DNA from: Carposina sasakii
Lineage: Eukaryota > Arthropoda > Insecta > Lepidoptera > Carposinidae
Assembly: GCA_014607495.2 (NCBI GenBank)
Contig: CP053149.1
Location: forward strand, 10,552,120 to 10,616,119
Direction: 5' to 3'
DNA: 64,000 nucleotides
Positions 13,645-24,778 of the stretch are shown here, one piece after another. Below the pieces are notes generated by a model. It was given only the letters and a program-made list of their open reading frames with translations. It was not told the origin of the DNA and made no database searches. The number at the start of each line of letters is the position of its first letter. Positions within the stretch are counted from its first letter, which is position 1. Both the position numbers and the translations under genes were made by a program.

Positions 13645-14205
13645 TGGTACCGGCAGTTTGTACCACCCCATGCCTGCCCGTGGGTATCGTACGAGGCGAT
13701 TAAGGGTTTCGGGAAGTGGGCAGCAGCGCCTCCCGTGTAGACAACATAGTCCGAAAAGCACACTGCGGTCACCAACCCGCCTGCCCAGCGTGGTGACTAT
13801 GGGCAAGAACCGCCCAATGACGGCAACTAAAAAAAGGCCCCCAGTTCCCGGCCGCCATACTACCCCGGACTACGGCAGCGGCCCGGGTCATAATGTGGCA
13901 GGGGGTGCAAAGAATCCCCGGGCTACGGGTAATGGCTGCCACAACAACCTGACCTTAGCAACGTATAACGGACGCAGTTTACAGCTGGACGAAAGTATCC
14001 AAATCCTTGAGGTAGAATTAGAAAAAATACGGTGGCATGTTCTTGGATTATCAGAAGTCAGAAGAGAGGGGGAGGACACTATAACCCTTGAATAGGCCAC
14101 CTATTCTGCTTCAGGGAGGGGAGCACTAAGTCCCGGGAGATCGAGCCATGTGGCGTACACTGGGGGAGGCCAACGTCCAGAAATGGACTGCAATTGGCTG
14201 ACGAC
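13645..14205 (+). mobile_element. Internally deleted RTE-type LINE (5' end plus 3' end)
   Basis: An open frame at 13658-14095 ends with the start of an AP-endonuclease-like domain (NLTLATYNGRSL, then VLGLSEVRREGED), typical of the N-terminus of insect non-LTR retrotransposon proteins. Right after its stop the sequence jumps to the element's 3' end (AGGCCAACGTCCAGAAATGG, CTGACGACGACG). Most of the endonuclease and all of the reverse transcriptase are missing. Shorter derivatives sharing both ends are at 34219-34348 and 57285-57545. The element is not autonomous. Confidence 0.75.
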
Positions 14206-16120
14206 GACGACGTATACCTAATACCTATTGAATAAAATAACGATGTAGAGCTACACGTAAAGATTTATCATTTGTACTTATTTTCATAGGTAACAATTTT
14301 TTGGTTTAAATTAACGAAGGTAAAGAATCGACCTCTGGTGAATGAAAATGCTGAAATACCTAGTTCTACAATTTGGTAAGTGTTGTGGGATATTGCGTAT
14401 AAGTATACCTACTGACTTACCTATTTTAAAATGAAAAAATGTGGAGACAAACCCGCAAATTATTTGATTCTTATCTAACCAGCGTAACTTGTCACGCCAT
14501 TAAAATTTGTGCAAGCATCTGAGACCTGTCAAACTTTTTGGGCTTCAAACAAAGGTTTAATTCTATCGCCTTATAGAAAAACAAATAAAGGTGCTTAGAC
14601 TCTTGATACTGAGGTTTTACCGGCTAATTCTAGGTACTGGTAAAGGGCCCCGTGGCACGTTCACTAACTCCAACTGAATTGTCGGCTACCCGCAAATAAA
14701 ATATGAAGTAATACTTATATCTTGAATTTCACCACCTCTGAGCATTGCTAATGAACGGATAAAGTGCCGCACATCGTAGTTAGTGTTATTCGGTAATTAT
14801 TACTTACTTGAAACTTTATCTACTTAGATATGGCGATAAAAACAATGCTCATTGGCATGTAAGTAATTGCCGTCAAATACGTTTATATACCTACCTAATG
14901 AAGAGATAATTTATTTATTTACATAACAAACGCAGATTGAACTGCGGCACCAACAAAATTGCAAATCTTGATATACTTATTTGCTAGATTTTGATGGAGT
15001 AGACTTTGTGAAGTAGGCCCTGCAGATTTAGGGTGGGTAATGTAGAATTAGTAGTTTGACCTTTGATTGAGCATAACACATGAAAGTTTCGGTAGTTATT
15101 ATTCTTTTTAGATGCACCTCTGTAGACTTATTCACAAAGATACTAACAATATAAAAAGCTTCTTTCTAAATATCTCTTTAACACCGTTTTCGTTGGATGC
15201 TACACTCCACTGAGTTTCAAAAGTGACAAATCACAAAAAGCCTCGACTCTCTTAATGGCGATAGGTTTAACTATCAATTTCCGTAGGCACAAAATGTAAC
15301 AACAATACCGACACTTAAACAGTCGTTATCTACTTGAATCTAAAGGGCACAATAGTAAGATATCTAACTGACAACACATGATACTCTCTTCTGTACCCTG
15401 CCGCCTTTTGTCCAAGGAGCACATTAACTGAAGTCTTTGATTATTTTAATGTTTACTTTTAAAGTGATGGTATCTATAAGGATGTCAAGATTTATGGTGT
15501 CTGTTAAATGCACACGTCTTGTATTATTAGTTTACGTGAAAGTATCTGTAGGTCTACACTCCTGCAACGTCACTGAAAGGAATTTACTAGATGGTATGAA
15601 AGTATCTACTAGTGTAACTTAGGACTTACCTATGAGAAGGAGGAGAATTTATTTTTGGGTGACGTAATAAATTAATTCGTACTTTGGCACATTTCTCAGG
15701 CTATCTTGACAAATATTTGACTACTCTCTGGATATTACTAACTGGACACTGGCCTCTATCTAGGTACTGTTAAACATTTTATCGCGCTAATTACCAATGA
15801 GCTTACACTGTAACGACAAAAACTTTGTGAACTTTACTCTGAATTTAGATAGTCATCCATAGGTACACTCACCCTACTTCTGATACCCTTTATTAGTTTT
15901 TGTTATAAAATACAATTAGCTTTGCAGACGGCCAATAAATATAGTTTGCATTCATGCCTGACAAAAATATCACGTTTCGTTCGTTTTATCAAATCCTGTG
16001 ATCATATCCCCTATCCTATGTAGCTACATAGCGAACATTTATCCCGTTACAAAGGAACAAAAGCTTTGATACAACTACATAAAACACTCGAAACGTAGAA
16101 GAGGATAATACCCATCATTA
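14206..16120. other. Intergenic DNA upstream of the CBF-beta gene, nothing recognised
   Basis: AT-rich sequence with short non-coding frames. No repeat family or exon was recognised. Proximal regulatory DNA of the gene starting near 16.3 kb is likely to lie here, but no specific element can be named. Confidence 0.4.
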
Positions 16121-16239
16121 TACATTCATGTGCTTTGTCGTTTACAGTATTTATTTTCAAACGTGTCGAGGGGGGAAAACCCTCGCTTTTCGCTTGAAAG
16201 CTCCCGAAAGCGCACGGGAAGGCGTGGGGCGGCACCAGA

Positions 16240-16365
16240 GCCCTATCCTATTGGCTCTTCAGCTCCCCTCCAAGTCGAGACTCCGCCTTTTAGAAGCTTC
16301 ACTCTGCGGCAATCAGAAGCGGTATTCATTCAGTAACGGGTAGTCGTTGTGGCAGGTAGTCGTGT
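16240..16365 (+). promoter_or_regulatory. Candidate core promoter of the CBF-beta gene
   Basis: A GC-richer stretch precedes the first coding exon. It holds an inverted CCAAT box (ATTGG, near 16247) and an arthropod-style initiator TCAGT at 16330-16334. AGTCGT, matching the DPE consensus RGWYVT, occurs at 16342 and 16358; the second sits one base off the usual +28 spacing. This would give a 5' UTR of about 155 bases. No TATA box is evident. The start site is inferred. Confidence 0.25.
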
Positions 16366-16486
16366 CGCCAATCGTGTGGGTACAATTTCGTAGAAAATCT
16401 TCTGAATCATCGTTGATTCAGCGCGTGTACTCTGCTCGGCAGTGATGATAGGCTGGTGTGGCCTTCTGTGACAGTATACTTGTGTT

Positions 16487-19400
16487 ATGCACGCTATGAG
16501 CGATCCTTCGTCGCTGGCAGGCATGTTGCCTTTCGACTCTATTGGACTCTATGAGCAGCCGAAGCCTCGATTCATCTTCAAAATGCCTCGAGTGGTTCCA
16601 GATCAGAAAGCCAAGTTCGAATCAGACGATCTCTTTAAAAGACTGAGCAGGGAGAGCGAAGTGAGTAGTGTCATTATCTAAAAATTATTTCAATTTTTCA
16701 AACACTTGTATTAATGATGAAACTATTATGTTCTGAAAGGCATAGTTCCTTATTTTATCTCCAATGACATGACCAAACGTACTTACACGTCATCCTCAAG
16801 GAAAAATAGCTGGAAGCTATGTACTCTACCTACCTACAATAACTGTATGATAAATGAGCTAAGTTTAACTAACGAGTTGAGCTAACTTTATTTATAAAAA
16901 TAACAAGTGCACCTGCAAAATTAATTACCTACACTCGGAGACACGTAACATTTCTAGCTTAGGTTACTTATAAGCTTACTCTACATTTAAATAAAATTTC
17001 TAGCTATGGTACTTATAGCTTACTCTACATTTACAAGGAAGGGATACTTGATTGACTCATCAAAGTGCTAGCAGAGGCGGAACTATACAAGTAGAACCTT
17101 TCATTTGGCACATAGTCTAGTCACTAGTGATCTTGTTAATCTCAGATGAATGATTTGGCTAGGATATCGTAAAGAGGGCATTGAGGGAATTTATCTTTAA
17201 CTGGTGTATTGTGTCGTGGTATTTTGATAGTCAGTTGCTCTATTGTCATAGAAACATGGGTAAACCGATAAAGTATGTTGGAGCTCTAGAATATAAGCAT
17301 GTTCAATATGCAGTCAGCAGAGATTTGCCTCGCTTGACTTCTAATACTTTATCAGTTTTGGTCGGGGGAATAAAACTACTTTGCTGAAATGAAATTGAAA
17401 GATTATTATGTAAGTACATAATAATCTTTCAAGATGTAAAATCTTCTTGTTGCTCTGTTACATAGTAACCGCAATAGGCAAAGTTAAATTATGTTTTCGT
17501 TCATTTCAGCAAAGTAGTTTTATTCCCCCGACCAAAACTGATAAAGTATTAGAAGTCAAGCGAGGCAAATCTCTGTTTTTTTTCAATTTATATCTACCTA
17601 CATCACCGAACCTACCTATATCATGAAAACTTGAAATAAATTAGGACCATCGCGGAAAATAAGAAAACTCGGAAACCAATTCGAATGCAGTTTGCAAAAA
17701 TAACAAGTAGGGTCATATGGTTGAAATTAAAGATCGCTATTCATCATTGGAGAATTCTGTAACAACTACCTTGACTCAGTAATTTAATACCTACCGATCT
17801 TCAACAGTTTTGTGTTAGAATAGAATGAATAGTTTTCTTTTCTTCTTAGGTAAGATACACGGGCTACCGCGATCGGCCGCCCGAGGAGAGGCAGATGAGG
17901 TTCACCAACGGCTGCCGGGAGGGCCACACGGAGATTGCCTTCACCACCACTGGGACCAACCTCCAGCTGGTCTTCGATCACTCACCTTACAACAACCGTG
18001 GTTGTGACTTCCAGAAAGAAAATGGCAAGGTAATTAAGCTAGCCATCTTGTTAATGACTGGTAGTTCCGGTCTGTTGTTAATTATTAATTATACTGTTTA
18101 CATTGTTTTATAAGTTTTAGGTACACCTAAGTATTGTTTTATATTTATATTATATTATAAAATTATTAATAAAGAAATGGAAAAATTCTTCACCCGAGTG
18201 GGAATCGAACATTATATTGTTTAAGGCGAGGTACTAGTGGACAAGCGAAAAACACCTTTCGCTAGAACAAATTGTTTTGGTATTTACAACTAACTGTAAC
18301 TGTCGATCTTGAAAATAATACTCAACATACTTAAAGATATTGTCTAAGGAATGTGCAAATTCTTTACACGATAGTGTATACTTCGCTCGATAAAATATTA
18401 TCTCAAAAAAAGCTCAATGTTAAATCTAAAACAAATAGTTTGATAATAAAATGTCTGACTTCCAAAACAATTTTTATATAGAAATATCCCCTAAAATTTA
18501 GGTTTCACTTCATTCATAAAATAAGTAAATTATCAAAAAAACTTAAAGGTCCGTTTACGATAAAAGAGCACCTATCTACCCACAGTAAACTTCTCAAAGC
18601 TTTATTTTTGGTATGAAGTAAGTAGATAATTTAGAAAACTAGTTAATAGATAAATTTTTAAGTTGGATGGAAATAGGCGAAGATATAGCACAGTATAGTA
18701 GAGTACCTACCTATATTTAGAAATCCAAAATAGGGGTTTTATTGAATACTACATAAGATAATAGGTATGTACTTACCTACTTTTGAATAAAAACTTGTTT
18801 TTCCATTTTTCTTATTAAATTCATTTTTAAAACGATTGTAACGTGGTTATTTATTATACACAATTAATTTACAAAGTACCTAGGTAGAGCTGCTCAAGTT
18901 CTCTTACATGTTACGCAAAGTTTGTCTATCAAAGTATTGTAGGTACCTAACACTCGTACATTAGTATAGCTAGGTGTATGAAAGGCATAATGAAACGAAA
19001 TAGTTTAGAAAACTATCTAATCACCCCAAGTCATCAGAAATTTAAAATTGAGGATATGAATCCCAACCGCGGCATTACCTGTACTCGAGCACTGACCATT
19101 TACAACCAATCTGTTCTACGTAATGAGATTAATTCGTCATTTGGCCGACATCGTCATCAGCGTCCGTCGCTTCCGGGCCACATTTCCATAACTATAACTA
19201 AAATTAAGACATAAATAACTTTGAAGCCGCTAATGTATAAAGCTGTAACACCTCAAATGATGCGCTGGTCACGCTTGCATCGCATCGTACAAAATGTTCT
19301 GTGAATGACATTTTTTCTACACGACTGATTATTCCGGTCAATCTAACAGATGAAACATGGTAATGCATTAATTTGATGAACCTAACTATAAGCTCAAAGA

Positions 19401-22400
19401 GTACCTTCCCTACAGTGTTTACTTACAATACTATCTATCCTTTTATGAGTGTAGAAATAGCTCTATATAGCTATTGCCTAAAAGTGTTAAGTATTTTAGG
19501 GCAGGCTATTAACAAAAGTACTAGCTATATAGGTATAAACAAAGTACATACCTATAAACATACCCACCTATCTACCTAATGTCAATTATATTCTGCGAAC
19601 CCTATATCCTATAGTTAGAAGTTAGGGCAATATAATCTAAGACCTCTAATTTTAGTATCTACGTAGTTAGTATTGAAAATTAATTTGATTACAAAGAAAA
19701 TTGGAAAAAATTATAAATAAACATTTTCTCAGACCAGCCTAACTAAAAATTTACTTTAAAATATAGAAAATAAAAAAGGTTCATACGTTTTTATAGCTTT
19801 TCCATCCATATTATTTGTAGCCTTTTCATAGAAATCAGCCCCTTCGTTAAGAGGAAGCCTCCCGCAGGGCTGTATGACGTATACTTATATTTATTTACAC
19901 TCGGTTCATTTAACTATACACCCGAGTGCCTGAGTGTACTCGAGCCCCTCCATACAATATTTCATTGTTGTTGACTAACTTGCACAGGCAGACACTGAAT
20001 ACGAATCAACTTTACAATCCACTTAGCTAAAGAACCAAATGTTCATTGTACCATGGAAATAATGTTGTGAAGTAAGTAACGCTTTTCCCTAATGGTGATT
20101 TAATCGATTCCTGTAGCTAATACGAACTTCCAAAAAGCTTCTAACAATAATTTATAGGCATATCATCTACATATCTAATAACCGCGTAGGTACTGAGTCA
20201 GTACTACTGACTGAGCGAGCAGCCTCGCGAGGCAGACTCGGGCGTGTGCCGCGTAACGTTTGCTGCGCGAGGCAGCCTCGGTCTATATTTAAAATGCATG
20301 AGGCTGCCGCGCGCGGCAACGCCGAGCTGAAGCGAGGCTGAGCCAAAGTCGAACGCTCAGTGGTGACTCACAAGTCGAACAGAAGCCACGTGAGCGTAGC
20401 GCATATTCAGTTCTGCTTAAGATTGTCATGAGACCGTGCGTTCGGAAGGCTATCGCCACCACTGCCTTTGTTCATTTCTTTTGTTACATTTCTCCAGGCA
20501 TCTTCTCTTAGTCCTCTGTTCGTATAATCAGGACATTGCGCGCCCCAAAGTAGTCTATATTCGCCATATAAATGTACTAGTGGACGCCCGCGACTTCGTC
20601 CGCGTGGACTCAGAAAAATAAAAATGTTGAAATCACCTGGGAAAATATTTTTTACCGGTTTAATTAATAAAAACAAAATCAGGGTGCAGCTAACTCCATA
20701 CAAAATTTAATTTAAATGCTCCAACCGTTTTTACGCGGAAGAGTAACAAACATCCATCCATACTCACAAACTTTCGCGTTTATATATTTCGATTCCCATT
20801 CGGGTGAAGAATTTTTTCCATTTTCTTTATTAATAATTTTATATTATATTATTAGAAAGTGCTTATCATGCTGAGCAACTTTTCCTAAGAGGTATTTTCA
20901 TATCTCTCAAAGTTTAGCTGGGCTCTAAGGGTTTCTCAGGCAGTTAGACCTTCAATTTTTTTCTTTCATATCATTTCTACGTCATTTTATTCTTTCATCA
21001 TATTTTTTGGATAACTTGAACCGTTTACGCAGCGCACGCAACGGAAGTCTCAAAGTTGAATAATTTTCCCCGTTTTTTCCACATTTTCCTCTTATTCTTG
21101 TCCCTATTGGCGCACTGTGATGATATATAGCCTAAAGCCTTCCTCGTAAATGGACTATCCAACACAAAAAGATTTTTTTAATTCGACCCATAGTTCCGGA
21201 GATTAGCGCGTTCAATCAAACAAACAAACAAACAAACTCTTCAGCTTTATAATATTAGTATAGATTAACTTGAGACACTGTTCTTTATACATGTCGTCGA
21301 ACAAACGAGGCAAAACACAACCGTCTTGAGTGCGCGCGGCAAACTTACAGAGGCGCTTTTGAGCATGGACAAAAACCGACAACGTTTGGCTCGGGCCGCG
21401 GCGCGCTCGGGCAAGGCAGCGCGTTCGTTTGCTTCGCTTCGCCTTGACAATTACAATTACATTACCTAGGTACCTAAAGTAGGTATGTAAGTACATACTT
21501 ATTTATTACTGTGCAGTTAATTATGCAATCTAATCCTACCTAGCGAGTAACATGTAAAGCAATTACTTGAAACCATAATTCGAGAGACTAGTTTGACAGT
21601 TCATTTTGCACAAGGTGTTGCCATGGTCGGGCTAATGCTGTTCGTATCGATATTTTAATTATAAATGAGATTGGTATTTTACGTCTATATTTTTTATGGA
21701 TATGTAGGACGCCCCAGTGGTAGGTAGACTAACTACGAGTAGATACTAGATAGACGCAACTGAGTAAAACTAAAACTGAAATAACCTGAAAAATTCCATT
21801 TGCGACTTGCAAATGCACCGCCCGCGCCCCGAGCCCGCACCCCACGGGAGTGGAAAACGTCAGAATATGGAAAAACTGCTCTCTTATTGGTGGAAGCGTC
21901 GCGACGCTTCAGTGCCGACAAAATGGCGGCGCATGGCGTTCCCTATTTCATTAAAACCTGACTGCCCCTAGTGAAATCCTCTCAGACGTAATTTGATTTA
22001 TGATATAAACACGGCCCCCACTTGTAGGTTCCATTTAACATAAATAAGTAAGTAGATACCTACCTAACTAAAACGTTATTATGCTGAAAATGTAGCTGTA
22101 CTTTTGTGGGTTTTTAACCGACTTCAAAAAAAGGAGGAGGTTCTCAATTCGTCTGTATGTATAATTTTTTTTTAATGTTCATCCGTAGACGGATTTCAAA
22201 AATTTTTTTTTTGTTGGATAGAGTTCACTTTGTCCCATTTTCACCAGGTCAGGATCTGATGATGGGATCCAGAAGAAATTATGCTCGTATGGTGCTTTTG
22301 TTACGACTGTCTTACTGTATATGCTTCAGGGTGTCAATATCATGCTGCTGTGCTGATGATGAATGAACTCCTTAACGGTTAGGAGTTTGGATACCGTTGG

Positions 22401-24778
22401 TCGATGGAAACTACGAGTATTTAGTAGTATGTAGGGCTAACGTGTTACTTGAATCAACATCGATGCTGCTGTGCTGATGATGAAGCTACGCGGTTAGGAG
22501 TTGGGAGACAGTACAGCAATTGGTCCCGACTCGCCTGCTGTGCTGATGATAAAGCTACAGAACCTTAACGGTTAGGAGTTGAGACAGTACAGCAATTGGT
22601 CACGGGAGTGGAAAACTGATGATGAAGTTTACTGCAATTGGTCGATGAAAACTATTTGTTAGTATGTAGGGCAAACGTGTTACTTGAATCAACATCATTT
22701 CCGTTGGGAGACAGTACCTTGGAAACTATTTAGTAGTATGTAGGGCTAACGTGTTACGAATCAACATCTGATGCTGCTATGCTGTCGATGGAAACTATAT
22801 AGTAGTATGTAGGGCTACTTGTTGCTTGTGTATACTTGAATCTGTGCTGTGCTGTGCTGAAACTGCTCTAGGGGACTTATTGGTGGAAGCGTCGGTAGAT
22901 ACTATTCCTGAGATGGACGAAAACCTTAGGTTCATGGTGTTTTTTCGTGCCACCCTTAACTAAGGGTACGTACTCTATACACAAATAAAAAGTTTATGCA
23001 AAAAAAAATGCGGAAACGATGTAAATTTTTTTATTAGGCTTGATGGCGAAATGTATAGTTCCCTTTATGTTAGTTTTTTTCAGATATTAATTATTTCTTG
23101 AAAAATCTTGCTACGCGCCTATGTGACTGAAAAACCCTATTTACTAGACCCTAATATTTTGAAATCCAGGTATGCTTCCAAGGAGAAAAATGATCGTGAT
23201 GATGAGGAGATTCAGACGTAATTTGATTTATCCACAACGATTAACACAACTAAAAATCGAGAAATAAACACGGACTTTAAAAAAAAAATTTAACCCCCCT
23301 AAAAACGATAAATAACGTAACTAATTTATCTACTTAATACATATTAAATATCTCAAATTATTTAAATATTTACAACTTAATACCTAATACTTTAACAAAG
23401 TCATCTTTAACTATTTAAATATTTATAATTATCACATATTTTTTGGGTTGCCAGCCAAACAAATCATTTAAGAAAACGACCCACATAAATAAGTAAAACC
23501 AAGAATAGGAAATTGATACCGCTGCCTACTACCGTATTGTATTTTGCCGTGTGTGTGGCTTTGCCAGCCGCGCGCGTCCTAAACTACGTTATTATGTGAT
23601 AATTGTAAATATTTAAATGTAAAGAGCTTTGTTAAAGTATTAGGTATTAAGTTGTAAATATTTAAATAATTTGAGATATTTAATATGTATTAAGTAGATA
23701 AATTAGTTACGTTATTTATCGCTTTTTAGTTAAAGTTTGAAGTCGGTTAAATTTTTTTTTTAAAAGTCTGTTTTTTTATGTGTTCTGCAAAATAATTTAT
23801 GAATAAGTACTTAGGTAGTTAGGTAACTAAGATGTAAATGCACATACGTAAAAATCAATGGTTCCTTCCCAAGTTCCTCCTGAAATGTCTCCCATAGATC
23901 TCGATGGAGGTCGATAAATTTTAAATTCTGGATGTGTCTTCCCATTACTGATTGAATTGCAGTCGCGAGGTCAAACAGCAGATGATACCTGACTAAAAAC
24001 AAATGTCGAATTGCGTAGAGATCTAAAGAACACAAAAAGTTTTTGAAATTGCAGTCCTGTCCAGTGTTTACCGCAATTAAAGGTTTTAAAGCGGATACGG
24101 AACAAAGCAGCACGCGATCGGCACCCAAACTCGCTTGCCTTATGTCGTCCCAAACTACCCAAGTTGTTTACTTAAAACCAGGCTAAAAACAAAGTTCCAC
24201 ATGGTTCCATGGCATTTAAAATAATAGGTCTGGCCCGTCTTTCAATAAGAAAACAAAATACAAATGCAAACTATTAATTTTATAACTTATCTTCAGGCTT
24301 TGACCATGTGACTGATCATTTCTCCCTGTGCCACCGGGGCACTAAACTTTTTGTCCCATTTTTTATTTCTTAGGGCCACTCCACTTAATTCTTCCGGGTG
24401 TCATTTATTTTGTTTTTTGCACAGGCCCACATCGTATCCCGGTTCATAATGAACGGCGTGTGCGTGCGGTGGCGCGGCTGGATTGACCTGGAGCGGCTGG
24501 ACGGCGCAGGCTGCTTGGAGCTGGACGAGGACCGCGCAGCCGCTGAGGATGCTTCGCTTCGGGAGCAGATAGAGCGGTATAACCAACGGCTGCGGGATTT
24601 TGAGGACAAGCAACGGGCATACCGGGAGCACGGTGAGGAGCTGCGGCACTCGCACGTGCACGCGGCGCAGCGGTGCCACCAGCCGCGCCAGCCCGTGCAC
24701 GCCGCACACCCTGCGCACCCGCATCCGCCGCACCCCGTCCACATCAAGTCCCATCCGCAGGGAGCGCTCATCTCTTAG
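16487..24778 (+). CDS. Bgb: Core-binding factor beta subunit (Brother/Big brother)
   Basis: Non-DNA-binding partner of Runx (Runt/Lozenge) transcription factors; it stabilises the Runt domain on DNA in the nucleus. Three phase-0 exons join cleanly: 16487-16660, 17850-18029, 24425-24778 (235 aa). The human CBF-beta start aligns at Met33 (MPRVVPDQKAKF), so this protein has a 32-residue N-terminal extension; Met4, Met13 or Met33 are other possible starts. Next come TGYRDRPPEERQ, the Runx-contact loop GTNL (93-96, human G61-L64) and MNGVCVRWRGWIDL (127-140), with Asn128 matching human Asn104. About eight residues of the human 70s-80s loop are missing, as I would expect for insects. A coiled-coil-like helix (about 155-180) follows, then a His/Pro-rich tail ending HIKSHPQGALIS. 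Intron 2 (6.4 kb) is packed with repeats. Human CBF-beta has 182 aa. Drosophila has two paralogues, Brother and Big brother; which one this matches cannot be told. Confidence 0.95.
16951..17035. repeat. Tandem duplication in CBF-beta intron 1
   Basis: A roughly 40-base unit (ATTTCTAGCTTAGGTTACTT ... CTTACTCTACATTTA) is repeated with small changes at about 16951 and 16997. Two diverged copies, no coding content. Confidence 0.7.
17318..17575. repeat. Foldback repeat with 75-base arms in intron 1
   Basis: Left arm 17318-17392 (starts CAGAGATTTGCCTCGCTTGA) is repeated in inverse at about 17501-17575 with no difference seen by eye. Inside the spacer lies a second palindrome, 17397-17430 (arms GAAAGATTATTATGT, 4-base loop). 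Identical arms imply a recent origin. No protein is encoded, and no other copy was seen in the window. Confidence 0.85.
18030..20174. other. CBF-beta intron 2, proximal part
   Basis: Intronic DNA. Apart from a SINE fragment at 18162-18210 it shows only AT-rich sequence with TAGGTACCTA-type runs and short spurious frames. The 78-codon frame at 18978 has no splice context and no recognisable motif. Confidence 0.5.
18162..18210 (-). mobile_element. tRNA-derived SINE, fragment
   Basis: ATTAATAAAGAAATGGAAAA then TTCTTCACCCGAGTGGGAAT CGAAC matches the antisense 3' part of the tRNA-like SINE at 45284-45379, cut off inside box B. A third fragment is nested at 20787-20862. Confidence 0.75.
20175..20370. 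repeat. GC-rich imperfect palindrome
   Basis: GAGCAGCCTCGCGAGGCAGA, GCGCGAGGCAGCCTCGGTCT and, inverted, ATGAGGCTGCCGCGCGCGGC and AGCGAGGCTGAGCC build a GC-rich hairpin-forming stretch. It ends near CGAACGCTCAG, resembling the opposite of CTGACTGAGCG at the left. Likely a MITE; the family is not recognised. Confidence 0.5.
20572..21265 (-). mobile_element. Dispersed repeat cluster with nested SINE
   Basis: Starts with AGTGGACGCCCGCGACTTCG TCCGCGTGGA, a motif that recurs at 27940 and 52150 (inverse) and 49402. It continues with 'unused promoter-less' repeat text ending CTTCAGCTTTATAATATTAG TATAGAT. A tRNA-like SINE fragment (20787-20862) interrupts it. At least two repeat units are joined, the second starting near 20925 and containing GCCTAAAGCCTTCCTCGTAA. 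I know these units as frequent in moth genomes but cannot assign an autonomous parent. Confidence 0.6.
20787..20862 (+). mobile_element. tRNA-derived SINE, fragment nested in another repeat
   Basis: Begins inside box B (TTCGATTCCCATTCGGGTGA) and continues AGAATTTTTTCCATTTTCTT then TATTAATAATTTTATATTAT. It is the same 3' body as at 18162-18210 and 45284-45379, here in sense orientation and without its tRNA-like head. Confidence 0.75.
21540..21655. repeat. Repeat copy lacking the hAT insertion found at 43.2 kb
   Basis: CTTGAAACCATAATTCGAGA followed by GACTAGTTTGACAGTTCATT and TTGCCATGGTCGGGCTAATG matches 43173-43200 plus 43790-43860. At 43 kb a 580-base hAT-like element splits the same sequence. 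This copy therefore gives the approximate pre-insertion state. Confidence 0.7.
22330..22870. repeat. Decayed tandem array
   Basis: Modules recur in shuffled order with deletions: CTGCTGTGCTGATGATGA, CTTAACGGTTAGGAGTT, GGAGACAGTACAGCAATTGG TC, TAGTAGTATGTAGGGCTAAC GTGTTACTTGAATCAACATC. Four or five partial units can be counted, of roughly 80-120 bases. No frame stays open across it. Confidence 0.7.
22960..23215 (+). mobile_element. Partial copy of a TIR element family
   Basis: Begins AAGGGTACGTACTCTATACA and ends AGGAGAAAAATGATCGTGAT GATGAGGAGA. It matches 28676-28990 over most of its length, and in inverse 49708-49890. The right terminal repeat present at 28.99-29.03 kb is missing here. Confidence 0.75.
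23300..23728. repeat. Long hairpin with about 135-base arms
   Basis: Left arm 23300-23437 contains AACGATAAATAACGTAACTA and TACCTAATACTTTAACAAAG. Right arm 23594-23728 is its inverse, with a few differences and one small indel near the outer end. The spacer is about 155 bases. Transcribed as part of intron 2, it could form a stable hairpin RNA. Confidence 0.8.
23811..24170 (-). other. Uncertain open frame antisense in intron 2
   Basis: A 105-codon minus-strand frame (23811-24128) continues open a little upstream (TTWVVWDDIRQASLGADRV). Composition is more protein-like than most spurious frames here, but I recognise no family. It lacks a clear promoter, splice sites or partner exons. It may be a degraded mobile-element gene or chance. 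Confidence 0.15.

Larger units (their letters stand above)
22110..23760. mobile_element. Composite repeat bounded by TTAACCGACTTCAA inverted ends
   Basis: The left end (TTTTTAACCGACTTCAAAAA AAGGAGGAGG) is a repeat end I know from many moth genomes. Its inverse (GTTTGAAGTCGGTTAAATTT) closes the region at about 23739-23758. Inside are a decayed tandem array (22330-22870), a copy of a TIR family (22960-23215) and a long hairpin (23300-23728). Pieces of the left flank recur inside (TATTGGTGGAAGCGTC at 21889 and 22881; CAGACGTAATTTGATTTAT at 21982 and 23211), so the locus is locally duplicated and scrambled. Confidence 0.6.

Noticed and set aside
13888..14100. 70-codon minus-strand frame
   Set aside because: Antisense shadow of the retroelement endonuclease fragment.
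16128..16343. Two overlapping 68-71-codon frames before the CBF-beta start
   Set aside because: They lie in the presumed promoter and 5' UTR, have no family resemblance and no conserved start context.
24385..24771. Cys- and Ser-rich proteins antisense to the last CBF-beta exon
   Set aside because: They are mirror frames of a GC-rich, well-supported coding exon; the sense frame matches a known family.
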